A stretch of DNA of 64,000 nt, taken from positions 1-64,000 of IMG/VR virus record IMGVR_UViG_3300047557_002442; one strand, 5' to 3'. The notes below the pieces were generated by a model that was not told where the DNA came from, searched no databases, and worked only from the letters and a program-made list of their open reading frames with translations. The position numbers and the translations under genes are program-made. Positions 1-9,417 of the stretch are shown here, piece by piece (within the stretch, counting starts at the first letter, position 1; each line of letters begins with the position of its first letter). Source of the stretch: a virus.

Positions 1-2053
1 CAATCTTTAGTGCAAAATTGTTGTATCCTGTAAACAATGCTCCGCTCGCATTATAATATGACAATATACCATCCTCAAGATAATTTTTGAATGCAGCTGT
101 TGCAACACTTACAACTTCAACTTTCAATGGACTACCAATCAATCCAGAGAATTTCACATCTAGGGGATCAAAAGTTACATTGACTTGTATAACATTATCA
201 TTAACCCCAAGTACTCTTGCAACAATTGAATTTTCTGGGAATATGGCGTCATATATTCTTACCAGACTTCCTTCCCTAACGAAAGAACTAATTTGTTCTG
301 TGGTATCACCATATAATCTGTTCTCAGCCAATCCAGCAGCAAAGTTTGTATTCAGTAATGTTCCGCTTGTTGTGTTATCTTGCAGTGATAGTGGAAATGT
401 TGCTAATGAATACTCAAGCTCAACCAAATCAGTCTCGTTATCAACCGAACTTATTAAATCAGCTGGCGATGTTTTAAGCAATCTTGTCCAGGACGTGTTT
501 TCAAAAGTATTGGAGTCTTCGGCATTATAAAATTTAACAAAGACCTCAATATCTGTTCCAGTAGGTCTATACGCTGTTAAGTATACTTTAATGTCTTCGG
601 ATATTTGATTGTTTGCAAGATTGATCTTTTTGGTTATAATTTTTGATGCTGCTTGACCATTTGATTTATCTTCCCCTGCAAGCGTTCCATTCAAGTAAAC
701 AGATGTTGTGTGAAATATAAGATCTTCTTCATCTATTAATGGACTCACAAATTCATTATCTGACGATAAAGCAATATCAAAATTCATTGACTTACCATTT
801 GTAAATGATGCAGTATTGCTTGTTACCTCTATTGATCTTGAGTAACAATATGCTTTGAACTGTCTAAACGTATTTTGATCAAACATTTTAACAGTTGTTG
901 GAGTTGATATGGTTACTTGTGATGAGTTAGCCAATTTGACTGATACGTTTGAACTTGTACTTGTAGGTGTCAGTATCTTGAACTCAGGTGTGAAATAATT
1001 GACTGGGAAGTCTGAAAGACTTAGAACCTTTGCATATGCCCCTGTCGTTTCTCCAACAATTGTATCAAATGTTGCATTGGCTAGAAAGTTATGAGTAGTA
1101 TTTGCTGTCGATCCTGTTAATATACAAAAACTTTTCATGTAGTTGAAGTCATATACTGTAGCCACCGGTGCAACAAGATAGTTACTAGTTGCATTGGTTA
1201 TTGCAGGTGGTGTGGATAGAGTCATCACGGTATTATTTGTAATAGCTGTAATTCTTCTTATACTATTTGTATTTCCAGAATTAAATACTATTGAATCCCC
1301 AACAGTGAACGTATTTGTAAACTGGGTGTTAGTTCCGGTCACTCTTGTTGATGTTGATGTTATACTAACAGTCTGGGCTGATACATACCCTGTATTTCCA
1401 AACACCGCTTCCCCACCATAAAATACACCATCCGAACTTGATTTGTCGATTACCACAAATTCCAAGTTTCTATTCACAGCATTATATGTTCTTTCTTGAC
1501 TTACATCAAACTTTTGACCCTTTAGAACAAATTTCAAATCCGTATCTACCAATGGAGTAGGAACCGTTCCATTTGTTATTAAAAAGAACTGGCCGTCTAA
1601 AGCCCCTTTTGTTATTGTAGGGTTCTGTATACCATTATATGTTTCACCAGCTTTGTTACGCCAGAGTGAGTATTGTGAGTCGTTCCCATCACATCGTATA
1701 ACGATCGCATATGACTTATTGGTTTCGATTGGTACCGGACATGGAAACTCAAATGTTGTTGCGGTCATCCCATTTGTGGATGTTAGAACATTGTTATAGC
1801 CAACACGTGCGCGTCCATATTTGACGTAAGATGTCAGATCTGGAGTTGGGACCCCATTCACAACTGTTGTTTCACACAAATAAACAACAACGCCTGGATC
1901 AGGAAGTAATATCCCACTGGCTGTCAATAACCCTGCACGTGTTGGTTTATTTCTAAAAAATAATTGCACACTGTTTACAAATGCATAACTAGCACCCTTG
2001 ACAGCTTCGCCATCAATATAAAAGGTTTGTGCAAAATCTGCTGATATACTCAT
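1..2053 (-). CDS. Large virion structural protein, 3' end outside window
   Basis: About 684 codons are visible from the ATG at 2053; the frame runs off the left edge, so the C-terminus is missing. The start MSISADFAQTFYIDGEAV is followed by beta-rich, Ser/Thr/Asn-rich sequence typical of myovirus tail-fibre and baseplate-periphery proteins. Near residues 230-275 it has a module (VTGTNTQFTNTFTVGDSIVF, then RRITAITNNTVMTL) that recurs in the gp8-like and 2280-aa proteins downstream. It directly follows the 169-aa gene (TAA then ATG). No enzymatic motif is seen. Structural role is inferred from composition and from its place at the end of the baseplate operon. Confidence 0.6.
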   Translation of the reverse strand, partial: MSISADFAQTFYIDGEAVKGASYAFVNSVQLFFRNKPTRAGLLTASGILLPDPGVVVYLCETTVVNGVPTPDLTSYVKYGRARVGYNNVLTSTNGMTATTFEFPCPVPIETNKSYAIVIRCDGNDSQYSLWRNKAGETYNGIQNPTITKGALDGQFFLITNGTVPTPLVDTDLKFVLKGQKFDVSQERTYNAVNRNLEFVVIDKSSSDGVFYGGEAVFGNTGYVSAQTVSITSTSTRVTGTNTQFTNTFTVGDSIVFNSGNTNSIRRITAITNNTVMTLSTPPAITNATSNYLVAPVATVYDFNYMKSFCILTGSTANTTHNFLANATFDTIVGETTGAYAKVLSLSDFPVNYFTPEFKILTPTSTSSNVSVKLANSSQVTISTPTTVKMFDQNTFRQFKAYCYSRSIEVTSNTASFTNGKSMNFDIALSSDNEFVSPLIDEEDLIFHTTSVYLNGTLAGEDKSNGQAASKIITKKINLANNQISEDIKVYLTAYRPTGTDIEVFVKFYNAEDSNTFENTSWTRLLKTSPADLISSVDNETDLVELEYSLATFPLSLQDNTTSGTLLNTNFAAGLAENRLYGDTTEQISSFVREGSLVRIYDAIFPENSIVARVLGVNDNVIQVNVTFDPLDVKFSGLIGSPLKVEVVSVATAAFKNYLEDGILSYYNASGALFTGYNNFALKI

Positions 2054-2563
2054 TTATCTCGCCCTATTGGTAGTACTTGTTTGTGGAATTTCATTAATAA
2101 TAATATCATGTACAGCATCTAGTGTAGGAGCATATGATCTTTGAACATATGTTTCAGCATAACATCGAGCTATATCTTTATAGTTAGCTGGAAGTTCGGC
2201 ACTATCAATACTGGCCTTATCTACAACAACCAGTAAAACATTACCTGTGTTTTTTGCCAAAAATTCGTTATACTTAGCCTCTGGTACGTTATTAAGCTGA
2301 GTAAAATCTTCTTGATAATAAAAAACAAAAGACGCACTACCATTAGCATTTGTACTAAATGTTTGTCCTGGTCTATCTAGTAACTGAATAACTGACGTAT
2401 TAGCCTTTTTCATGTCAACATATAGGTTAAGATGGGTATTAATATTCAACCCATATAATTCAATGGATATAGACTGATTGCCAACAGCTTCAAGTTTACG
2501 TACAATCTTTGTCGATGTTTGGTTTACTATTCGTGATGGATCAAGTATATTTGTTATTGACAT
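2054..2563 (-). CDS. Conserved-looking virion-operon protein, 169 aa, unknown role
   Basis: A compact 169-residue protein packed between two giant structural genes, with 2 bases to the upstream gene and none to the downstream one. It has no signal peptide, membrane segment or recognisable catalytic motif. The N-terminal half is beta-rich and the C-terminal half more helical (KYNEFLAKNT, YKDIARCYAETYVQ). Operon position suggests a tail or baseplate-periphery component or a chaperone for the adjacent large proteins. I do not recognise the family. Confidence 0.55.
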   Translation of the reverse strand: MSITNILDPSRIVNQTSTKIVRKLEAVGNQSISIELYGLNINTHLNLYVDMKKANTSVIQLLDRPGQTFSTNANGSASFVFYYQEDFTQLNNVPEAKYNEFLAKNTGNVLLVVVDKASIDSAELPANYKDIARCYAETYVQRSYAPTLDAVHDIIINEIPQTSTTNRAR

Positions 2564-2565
2564 TA

Positions 2566-5500
2566 TTAATATCCTATTTTTACGTCAGGTGTTGTTACAA
2601 AGTTTGCAGGAACAACTGTGTTTGATTGTGCTACGATTGCTGTACCATTTCTTACTGTGAGATGAAATACATCTCCAGGTTGTACTCCAAATATTTCACT
2701 TTGTATTGTTGTAGTAAATACTCCTGCTGTAGTAGTAGTGTTCGAATTATATGATCTTGGAGCTGAGGTGAATGAATTAGCTGTTATTGTAGCTTTTTGG
2801 GATGCAGCACTATCAATCTTCTTTGTTCCCCTGAACACATCTACTGTATATGTAAGTACTGTTTTGTTTGGGACATTTACAGTATTTATATCTACGGTAT
2901 AAAGTCTAGTTGTTACAACTTTAGGAACAATACCAAGTATTGTTCCTGTGCCTACCCCCTGCGTACTAGTTTCCTGTGATAATGAAATTCGTCCAGCATA
3001 TGTTGGCATAGTTATAGCTGAAGGAGAAATCATCATTTCAGCCACTGCCGTATTAGGCGTCAATGCACCTGGTACCGCTGATCCAATATTTACAACAATA
3101 TTTTTTGCTGATGATAGACTTGAATTGACGGTAAATGTTTGACTCGATCCAGTACCATCTGAAGCTGTTGTATTACCGGTTACAGTAAATGTATCAATAA
3201 CACCAGTTAAACTAGCACCATTCAAATCATCGCTTGTTACACCAGTAATATTGTAGTTGAATTGAGCTCCACTAAATGATTTATATGTATTAATAGTTAT
3301 TGCAAAAGTGTTACCTGCACCCACGAACGTTGGTACATCAACTTTCCATGTTCCAAGACTTGCGTTTTGTGCAAAAATTACACGTTTTGAATCAGTCCAT
3401 CTTTGACCAGATGCTAGTGCATAACCTGCAGGAAGCATTATACGCATTCTATAGTTTTCTAAATTGTTGTAGTTGTCTCCAACAAATACAATTGTTTTTG
3501 TAGCTACTCCACCTGTAAACGTCAGTGTACCTTCCCTATCAGCATTGGAAACGTTCTTAGCATCCCCCATATTACTTCCTGTCTTACCAATCCCAGTCGA
3601 CTGAACTTCAGCAGATGGAGTGTATCCAGTAGATGTACCTGCCACAGCATCTTTACCATTCAACATAACATAATTAGCCGTTCCGGTGTATCCCGGTATC
3701 AATATTGTAAACGTCACAGTTCGCTGATCAGCAGCTAGTTTCAAGTTGATTAACGTCTTATCCATTTCGATAGTTGGATCTGGTGCTGCTGATGGATTAA
3801 TTGTTACTGTTCTGCTTCTGTTGAACCCATCACCAACTGCAAAGGTAAACTGTTCTGCTGCAAAATCATCAACATTCTTAGCTAATGTTACTGAGACATT
3901 AGCGACAGCCAATGTCGTATTCCCTACAAGTGAAACTCTTCCGCTTCTTGGAGTAGTAAAATCAGATGCTGTAATATTAGTACCACTAATATCGTATTGA
4001 TATGATGCGTTACCAATTCCAGTTGTTTGAAGTGTAAATATTACAGTATTGCCTTCATCTACAAAATCTCGATCAGAGCTAAGTGAGAAGGAATTAACAA
4101 TTGTGTTACCAGTTATAACTACGGCACGTGACAGCGTTCTCGTGTTTGATGCATCTCTAACCGTTAACAACATTGTTTCGTTGTTTTCTGGTGACCCATC
4201 ATTATTAGCCGTAACAACCAAATTGGCGCTGTTAGACACGATAGTTAGGTTTCCTGTCAATGGTGTTGGATCAATATCTCCTGATGAAATCCCAGTAATA
4301 GTGTATGAGAATACATTACCATTCCATCCATTTGCTTCAAGTGTGAACTTAACTGATTGTCCCTCAGCAATTGAGTCAGTATTAGCAGTTAATAATAATT
4401 TTGTTGGCGTTTGATCGATGATAGCAACAGACTGTGTTAAGTTAGCTACATCTTGAGATGTTAAATCAACTTCAAATCTCATTGTTGGACTACCAGCCGT
4501 AACCATCGTACTATTTGTTGTGACGACAAGGTTGGCTGAATTATTGGCATATGTTAACGTTCCACGTAACGGTACATCAATGTCCCCGGATGAGTTTACA
4601 CCAGTAATAACATATGGGAACGTAGTGTTTGCAACATTTGACAATGATGAAAGAGTAAACCTAACAGACTGACCTTCATTAATAATATTTGTGTTTGCCA
4701 CAAGACTGAAGATTGGTTTTGGTAAATCAGTCACGAATATTGTTTTAGTGAGATTCAATGGGTGATGGACTGTAAGACTTAACGTTTCAACCCCATTGGA
4801 TCCCTCTGAAACGAAATCAACATTTGGTGTTACACTCAATGTAGCAAAACCAGTACTGTTAATTGTCAGATTACCTGTTAATGGCACATTCAAATCACTC
4901 GCTGTTATACCAACCCCGCTCAATGTATATGGTATAACTACGCCGGTATTCACATTATCTGTATCAAGTGTGAATAAGGCAGTTTGACCTTCAAGCACAT
5001 TTTCTGTATTACATGTCAGAACCCCTCTCGGATTCAATCCATCATCCAGAATACGTAAGGAAATTGAGTTTACTCCCCCAACATTAACAGAGAATGATAG
5101 TGTTTCTGTACCTTCTGGCGAAGCATCTGAATTAGCTGCAATTGATAGTGTTGCCACAGTTCTTTCTGTATTACCGATAAGCGTCATCGTTCCAGTACTT
5201 GAAACGTTTATGTCACCAGATGATATACCAGTGATAGTATATCCTACTACGGTACCATTTGCAACATTAATTGCTTGCAAAGTGATGTTGGCTGACTGTC
5301 CTTCTACAATTTCAATTTTGTCTGATGAGAGAACATACGCTGGGGATGTGTTTGTTAGAATATTAGCCCATACGTCGCTATTAGCTGATGTTGCATAATC
5401 ATACGTATCAGTTATCTTCAATTCGCCCTTGAACGTTACCTTAAAGGATGATGGTCGAGTAATCATTTCACCAATAAACTTAACATCTCCACCAACACCA

Positions 5501-8500
5501 CTAATTGCTGATGTGAATCTACCTTGATTGACAAGATCATATGTTCCATTTGTTGGCAATGTCAATACAGCCTCACCCCACTTACCAAACCCTGGTTCTA
5601 TAAAGTCTTCCTCAGAATGTAGACTGCTCAATGTAGCTGCATTTGCGTAGTTGAAGCGGGATTGAAGATTCAACGATCTTGATAAAGGTTGCAAGAATGA
5701 ACGAGACTGATCTATCACCGCTGTTGAGTCAGGTGCTGATATCTCAATCTGTAAATAATCTTCAAATTTTTCTACAAAGAATCCATGCTTGAATCTATTC
5801 AATAAAGGGTTCAACGAACTTGGAATCACGAGCTCTGAGGTTTGTTTTTCTAATAAGTTTAACGACGTATAGTACTCAAGATTGTTGATTCGACGTTCTA
5901 ATCTACCAATATCTGCCATAGTGTATCGTCTTGGTAATTCACGGTATTGTGTAGATGTAATAGTATCTGTGACTTGGTAGTCCAACTGCTTGCTTGGGGC
6001 ATTGGTTCCAGTTGCTAGTCTCGTTGTTAAGAAATCGATTTGATTCTTATCCATCACTTGTGGTAATGATGGATACATCGGAACATTAATGATACCAAGT
6101 GTTATTTGATCCACAGTCTCTGGAGGTGGGACTGGTTGTGCTGCAGGTGTACCTCGGATAACTGATATGTTACCCTCCATATCTAAAACAACTCTATCTT
6201 TTCTAGGCAGGTAGTATGTGTAGTCATATTCAAATGCATAATCTGGATATGGGAAATTTTTGGAGTGTGATCCAAACGTCAATGTACTAGAAGGATTGAC
6301 AGTTGCGCCAGCCAATGTTGATGTGATATTAGCAGTTGCTACAGCTCTTGGTCTAAAGTCAATTGAGTTCTCTAATGATAAAACATTCCCATTTGCAGAC
6401 TTGAATACTGGAATCTCAAGAATATTAATGAAGTTATTAGATAAAGAGGTTCTTGGGGTATTGTTTTGTGTTAACTTATATGAGTTAACTGTAAAATACC
6501 CTGTTGCTGTTGGGGATGCCAGAGTAAAACAATCAACATCCACTAGTAGATACTCATCAGGTCCCAACGGTCTACCTGTCTGATGTCTATACAATTGTGC
6601 AAGACCATAATAGTCGTCAGTCTGACCACTATCCACATAGAATGAAGACGTTGCGACAAGGCTTGATGTATTAACGCTTGAATTACCAATATACACCTTA
6701 TTGAGTCTGAACACATCTGGTATACCAAGAGACCATGGACCTCTTATACCTCCTGGATTATCAGCTATACTAATTTTAACAAGTGCATTTCGTTGAACTG
6801 TTTTTTCAATTGCTGTATCGCTCTTCTTTGCATCATATATTATTGTTACTGGTACTAAACTTGATAATGTAACTGTATTTGACGCATTCCCAAAATCAAT
6901 TGTTAGTGTCTGGCCAAGCGAATCAGTATTTGCTCTAACACGATCATCATCCAATGGAATAGGATAGAATGCGCGCAGATGTCTTGCAATTGTTGTATTG
7001 CTTGTTGTTGTAAATGGCCATGGCTTATCAAGAGTCATGTAAGTTGAGTTTGCAACAGATTGTACCTTTGCAAACGTATTTGATGATGCACTTGATCCAT
7101 CCTGTAAATATACAAAATCACCAGCTCTAAAATATGTACTTAAACCTGTACCAGTAATATATGACTGATTGCGTGTTGCTACTGCAGCTGTTACGGTATT
7201 TGTTGATGTTGCGTTAGCTAATGGCGTAACAATCAAGGTACTCTTTTGTGGTGTAGATAAAACAACGCTGTTGCCAAATGGTAAAGTGTCACTTATCGTT
7301 AACGTTAATATACCTAATGTGGAAATGTTAGCTGTTGAATTAGATGTTCTATAAACATATGATCCACCTGCTACGTTACTTACTCCCTTGACTCCAATAT
7401 CGTATACAAGTGTACTTTGACTTGTATCTTTTAAGATAGCAATTTCTTTATCTGTTGTTGGATCAAGTTCTAATATTACATCCGCAATACCATTGTCTGA
7501 TGAGGATGGTCCATCGTAGTATAGTGTTCTCACATCACTAAATGAGGATCCAGCATTCATGTTAATATCAAACAAATATACTCTATATGATGCTGTTGGA
7601 GTCCCTGGTGTGCCTGATTCATGTATAACAGATCTTATTCTTGCTGTACCAATCTTTCTACCAGTTGTCGTGATAGATGTTTGATTTGATGTATAGAATT
7701 TTCTTGCAGTGTTATACAAATCAATGGTATCTGCTGTTTGCGTATTGAAGAATCCAGCATATTCTTGCACTTCTACATATGACCCATAGGACAGTGTTTT
7801 AAATTGCCCTAAATTTGCTTTTGTAGTTCTTGCTCTAGCAATTGGTACAAACGTGTTTTTTTCTGTCTGAAGGCGTTTACCTTTAATATATGCAATACCA
7901 GGATCTACCACAACATTGAAGTTTGTATTGCTCCATGTGGTTTGATCTTTTGTTGCAATATCAAATGGATCTACAACAAAGCTACCATTCGTATCATCTG
8001 TACGACGCTCAAATTCTTTTAATAGAACATTATATGATGTATTTCTATTTTGTTTATATGGTTGACCATCTCTAAAGTCAACTAACGTGAAGAATGAGTT
8101 ATTGGAAACTACGTTAGATTGACTGATTACAGCAAGTGTTGGTGTTAGTTTTAATCTATGAGCACCAGGAGCTGCAAAGTTATAAGACCCAGTTGCATTA
8201 TCAAGCAATGTAGAATCTACATTGGTATTAACAATAGTTTCTGTGGTTGTAAATCCAACAGACACACTGTCAACGTTACTAGAGTATGCATTTACAATTA
8301 TCGTTTGTGGGTCTACCTTTAAGAAATAACCTTTTTGATAGATTGTACCTTCTGTTACACCAAACGCATATGCATTACCAACAGGATTCGCTCCACCACC
8401 TGTATAAGAACTATCTGCAACAGTAACCTGTGCCTTGAATGTTTGTGGTGTTATATCTAGATTTGTTAGTGCTCCACTAGATGTTCTAACTGTTACATAA

Positions 8501-9408
8501 GGAGCAAAATGATATCCAAATCCCCCAGTCACCAATGAAACATCAGCAACAACCCCTGACGAGTCCGTAGTTAATACAGCGGTTGCACCAGCACCAATAA
8601 CGGCTGTAACGTAAGCATTATTGGCACCTTGTGTTACAAATGCCCCAGGTTGTATTGACCATCTGCTTGATGTCAGTGTAGTGTTGGCTAGATCAGCGTT
8701 GTGTGGTTTAATTTTTAATAACGTGTATCCATCAGATCCTGAGTAATCTACACCATCAATAGTTACACTGAATGTAGTATTTGCTTCAATAACCTCAACG
8801 TTTGCCGTATTGGCACCATTAACTTGTACAATATTACCTGTAGATATTACTTGGTTATTAACAAGTAGAGTACTTACAATTTCTACACTGTCACTATTTG
8901 AGAAACCAGTACCACCATTAACAACAACAAAATCAAACAGCTCAAACGTTTTATTGTATATCGTTAACACATCTGCGTTTGAAAAAGCTTTGTCAGTACC
9001 TGACGTACCTGCATTAATGTATTTCAGGTACAAATAATTCATGTTTGGGTCCGTTGCTTGGAACCCTGTTTTATAATTGACAATCTTTGCTTCTAAATTG
9101 TTTGAGTTTTTTGCATACAGGTTTTGATATGCTGCTGGAACAACAGGCTGACCATCAACTTGAGTATCAATGATTTTAACATAGTTATATGCTGGGTAAA
9201 ACTGAAAATTAACCCCGCTTACAATTGTTCCACTTTTGAATACGTGATCGCCAAAGCTCTCTACTTGATTTTGCAGAATATCCTGGATCTGTGTAAGTTC
9301 GCGAGCTTGGACGGAGACACCAGGTCTAAATAAAATCTTGTAGTATTGTTTGTCTTTATCGTAGTCGTTGAAAAACGGCGTCACGTTTAAATTAGTCTCT
9401 ATCGACAT
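2566..9408 (-). CDS. Giant tail/baseplate-periphery protein with DUF4815-like N-terminus and Calx-beta-like repeats
   Basis: 2280 residues, the largest gene in the window, preceded by AAGAGGA. The N-terminus (YYKILFRPGVSVQARELTQ, then QDILQNQVESFGDHVFKSGT) is the hallmark of DUF4815-type structural proteins of marine T4-like phages. Residues about 1355-1870 carry five tandem units of roughly 100 aa, each with an EGQSVxFTL-type strand, a YxITGISSGDI-type strand and an SPEGTETLSF-type strand; this resembles Calx-beta adhesion repeats. The C-terminal 400 residues are again beta-rich. Probably part of the fibre network that contacts the host surface; virion location is inferred from family and operon. 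Confidence 0.7.
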   Translation of the reverse strand: MSIETNLNVTPFFNDYDKDKQYYKILFRPGVSVQARELTQIQDILQNQVESFGDHVFKSGTIVSGVNFQFYPAYNYVKIIDTQVDGQPVVPAAYQNLYAKNSNNLEAKIVNYKTGFQATDPNMNYLYLKYINAGTSGTDKAFSNADVLTIYNKTFELFDFVVVNGGTGFSNSDSVEIVSTLLVNNQVISTGNIVQVNGANTANVEVIEANTTFSVTIDGVDYSGSDGYTLLKIKPHNADLANTTLTSSRWSIQPGAFVTQGANNAYVTAVIGAGATAVLTTDSSGVVADVSLVTGGFGYHFAPYVTVRTSSGALTNLDITPQTFKAQVTVADSSYTGGGANPVGNAYAFGVTEGTIYQKGYFLKVDPQTIIVNAYSSNVDSVSVGFTTTETIVNTNVDSTLLDNATGSYNFAAPGAHRLKLTPTLAVISQSNVVSNNSFFTLVDFRDGQPYKQNRNTSYNVLLKEFERRTDDTNGSFVVDPFDIATKDQTTWSNTNFNVVVDPGIAYIKGKRLQTEKNTFVPIARARTTKANLGQFKTLSYGSYVEVQEYAGFFNTQTADTIDLYNTARKFYTSNQTSITTTGRKIGTARIRSVIHESGTPGTPTASYRVYLFDINMNAGSSFSDVRTLYYDGPSSSDNGIADVILELDPTTDKEIAILKDTSQSTLVYDIGVKGVSNVAGGSYVYRTSNSTANISTLGILTLTISDTLPFGNSVVLSTPQKSTLIVTPLANATSTNTVTAAVATRNQSYITGTGLSTYFRAGDFVYLQDGSSASSNTFAKVQSVANSTYMTLDKPWPFTTTSNTTIARHLRAFYPIPLDDDRVRANTDSLGQTLTIDFGNASNTVTLSSLVPVTIIYDAKKSDTAIEKTVQRNALVKISIADNPGGIRGPWSLGIPDVFRLNKVYIGNSSVNTSSLVATSSFYVDSGQTDDYYGLAQLYRHQTGRPLGPDEYLLVDVDCFTLASPTATGYFTVNSYKLTQNNTPRTSLSNNFINILEIPVFKSANGNVLSLENSIDFRPRAVATANITSTLAGATVNPSSTLTFGSHSKNFPYPDYAFEYDYTYYLPRKDRVVLDMEGNISVIRGTPAAQPVPPPETVDQITLGIINVPMYPSLPQVMDKNQIDFLTTRLATGTNAPSKQLDYQVTDTITSTQYRELPRRYTMADIGRLERRINNLEYYTSLNLLEKQTSELVIPSSLNPLLNRFKHGFFVEKFEDYLQIEISAPDSTAVIDQSRSFLQPLSRSLNLQSRFNYANAATLSSLHSEEDFIEPGFGKWGEAVLTLPTNGTYDLVNQGRFTSAISGVGGDVKFIGEMITRPSSFKVTFKGELKITDTYDYATSANSDVWANILTNTSPAYVLSSDKIEIVEGQSANITLQAINVANGTVVGYTITGISSGDINVSSTGTMTLIGNTERTVATLSIAANSDASPEGTETLSFSVNVGGVNSISLRILDDGLNPRGVLTCNTENVLEGQTALFTLDTDNVNTGVVIPYTLSGVGITASDLNVPLTGNLTINSTGFATLSVTPNVDFVSEGSNGVETLSLTVHHPLNLTKTIFVTDLPKPIFSLVANTNIINEGQSVRFTLSSLSNVANTTFPYVITGVNSSGDIDVPLRGTLTYANNSANLVVTTNSTMVTAGSPTMRFEVDLTSQDVANLTQSVAIIDQTPTKLLLTANTDSIAEGQSVKFTLEANGWNGNVFSYTITGISSGDIDPTPLTGNLTIVSNSANLVVTANNDGSPENNETMLLTVRDASNTRTLSRAVVITGNTIVNSFSLSSDRDFVDEGNTVIFTLQTTGIGNASYQYDISGTNITASDFTTPRSGRVSLVGNTTLAVANVSVTLAKNVDDFAAEQFTFAVGDGFNRSRTVTINPSAAPDPTIEMDKTLINLKLAADQRTVTFTILIPGYTGTANYVMLNGKDAVAGTSTGYTPSAEVQSTGIGKTGSNMGDAKNVSNADREGTLTFTGGVATKTIVFVGDNYNNLENYRMRIMLPAGYALASGQRWTDSKRVIFAQNASLGTWKVDVPTFVGAGNTFAITINTYKSFSGAQFNYNITGVTSDDLNGASLTGVIDTFTVTGNTTASDGTGSSQTFTVNSSLSSAKNIVVNIGSAVPGALTPNTAVAEMMISPSAITMPTYAGRISLSQETSTQGVGTGTILGIVPKVVTTRLYTVDINTVNVPNKTVLTYTVDVFRGTKKIDSAASQKATITANSFTSAPRSYNSNTTTTAGVFTTTIQSEIFGVQPGDVFHLTVRNGTAIVAQSNTVVPANFVTTPDVKIGY

Positions 9409-9417
9409 GGTGTCCTC

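Noticed and set aside
87-530. 147-aa open frame on the plus strand
   Set aside because: It lies antisense within the left structural gene, has the low-complexity composition of a shadow frame and no ribosome site.
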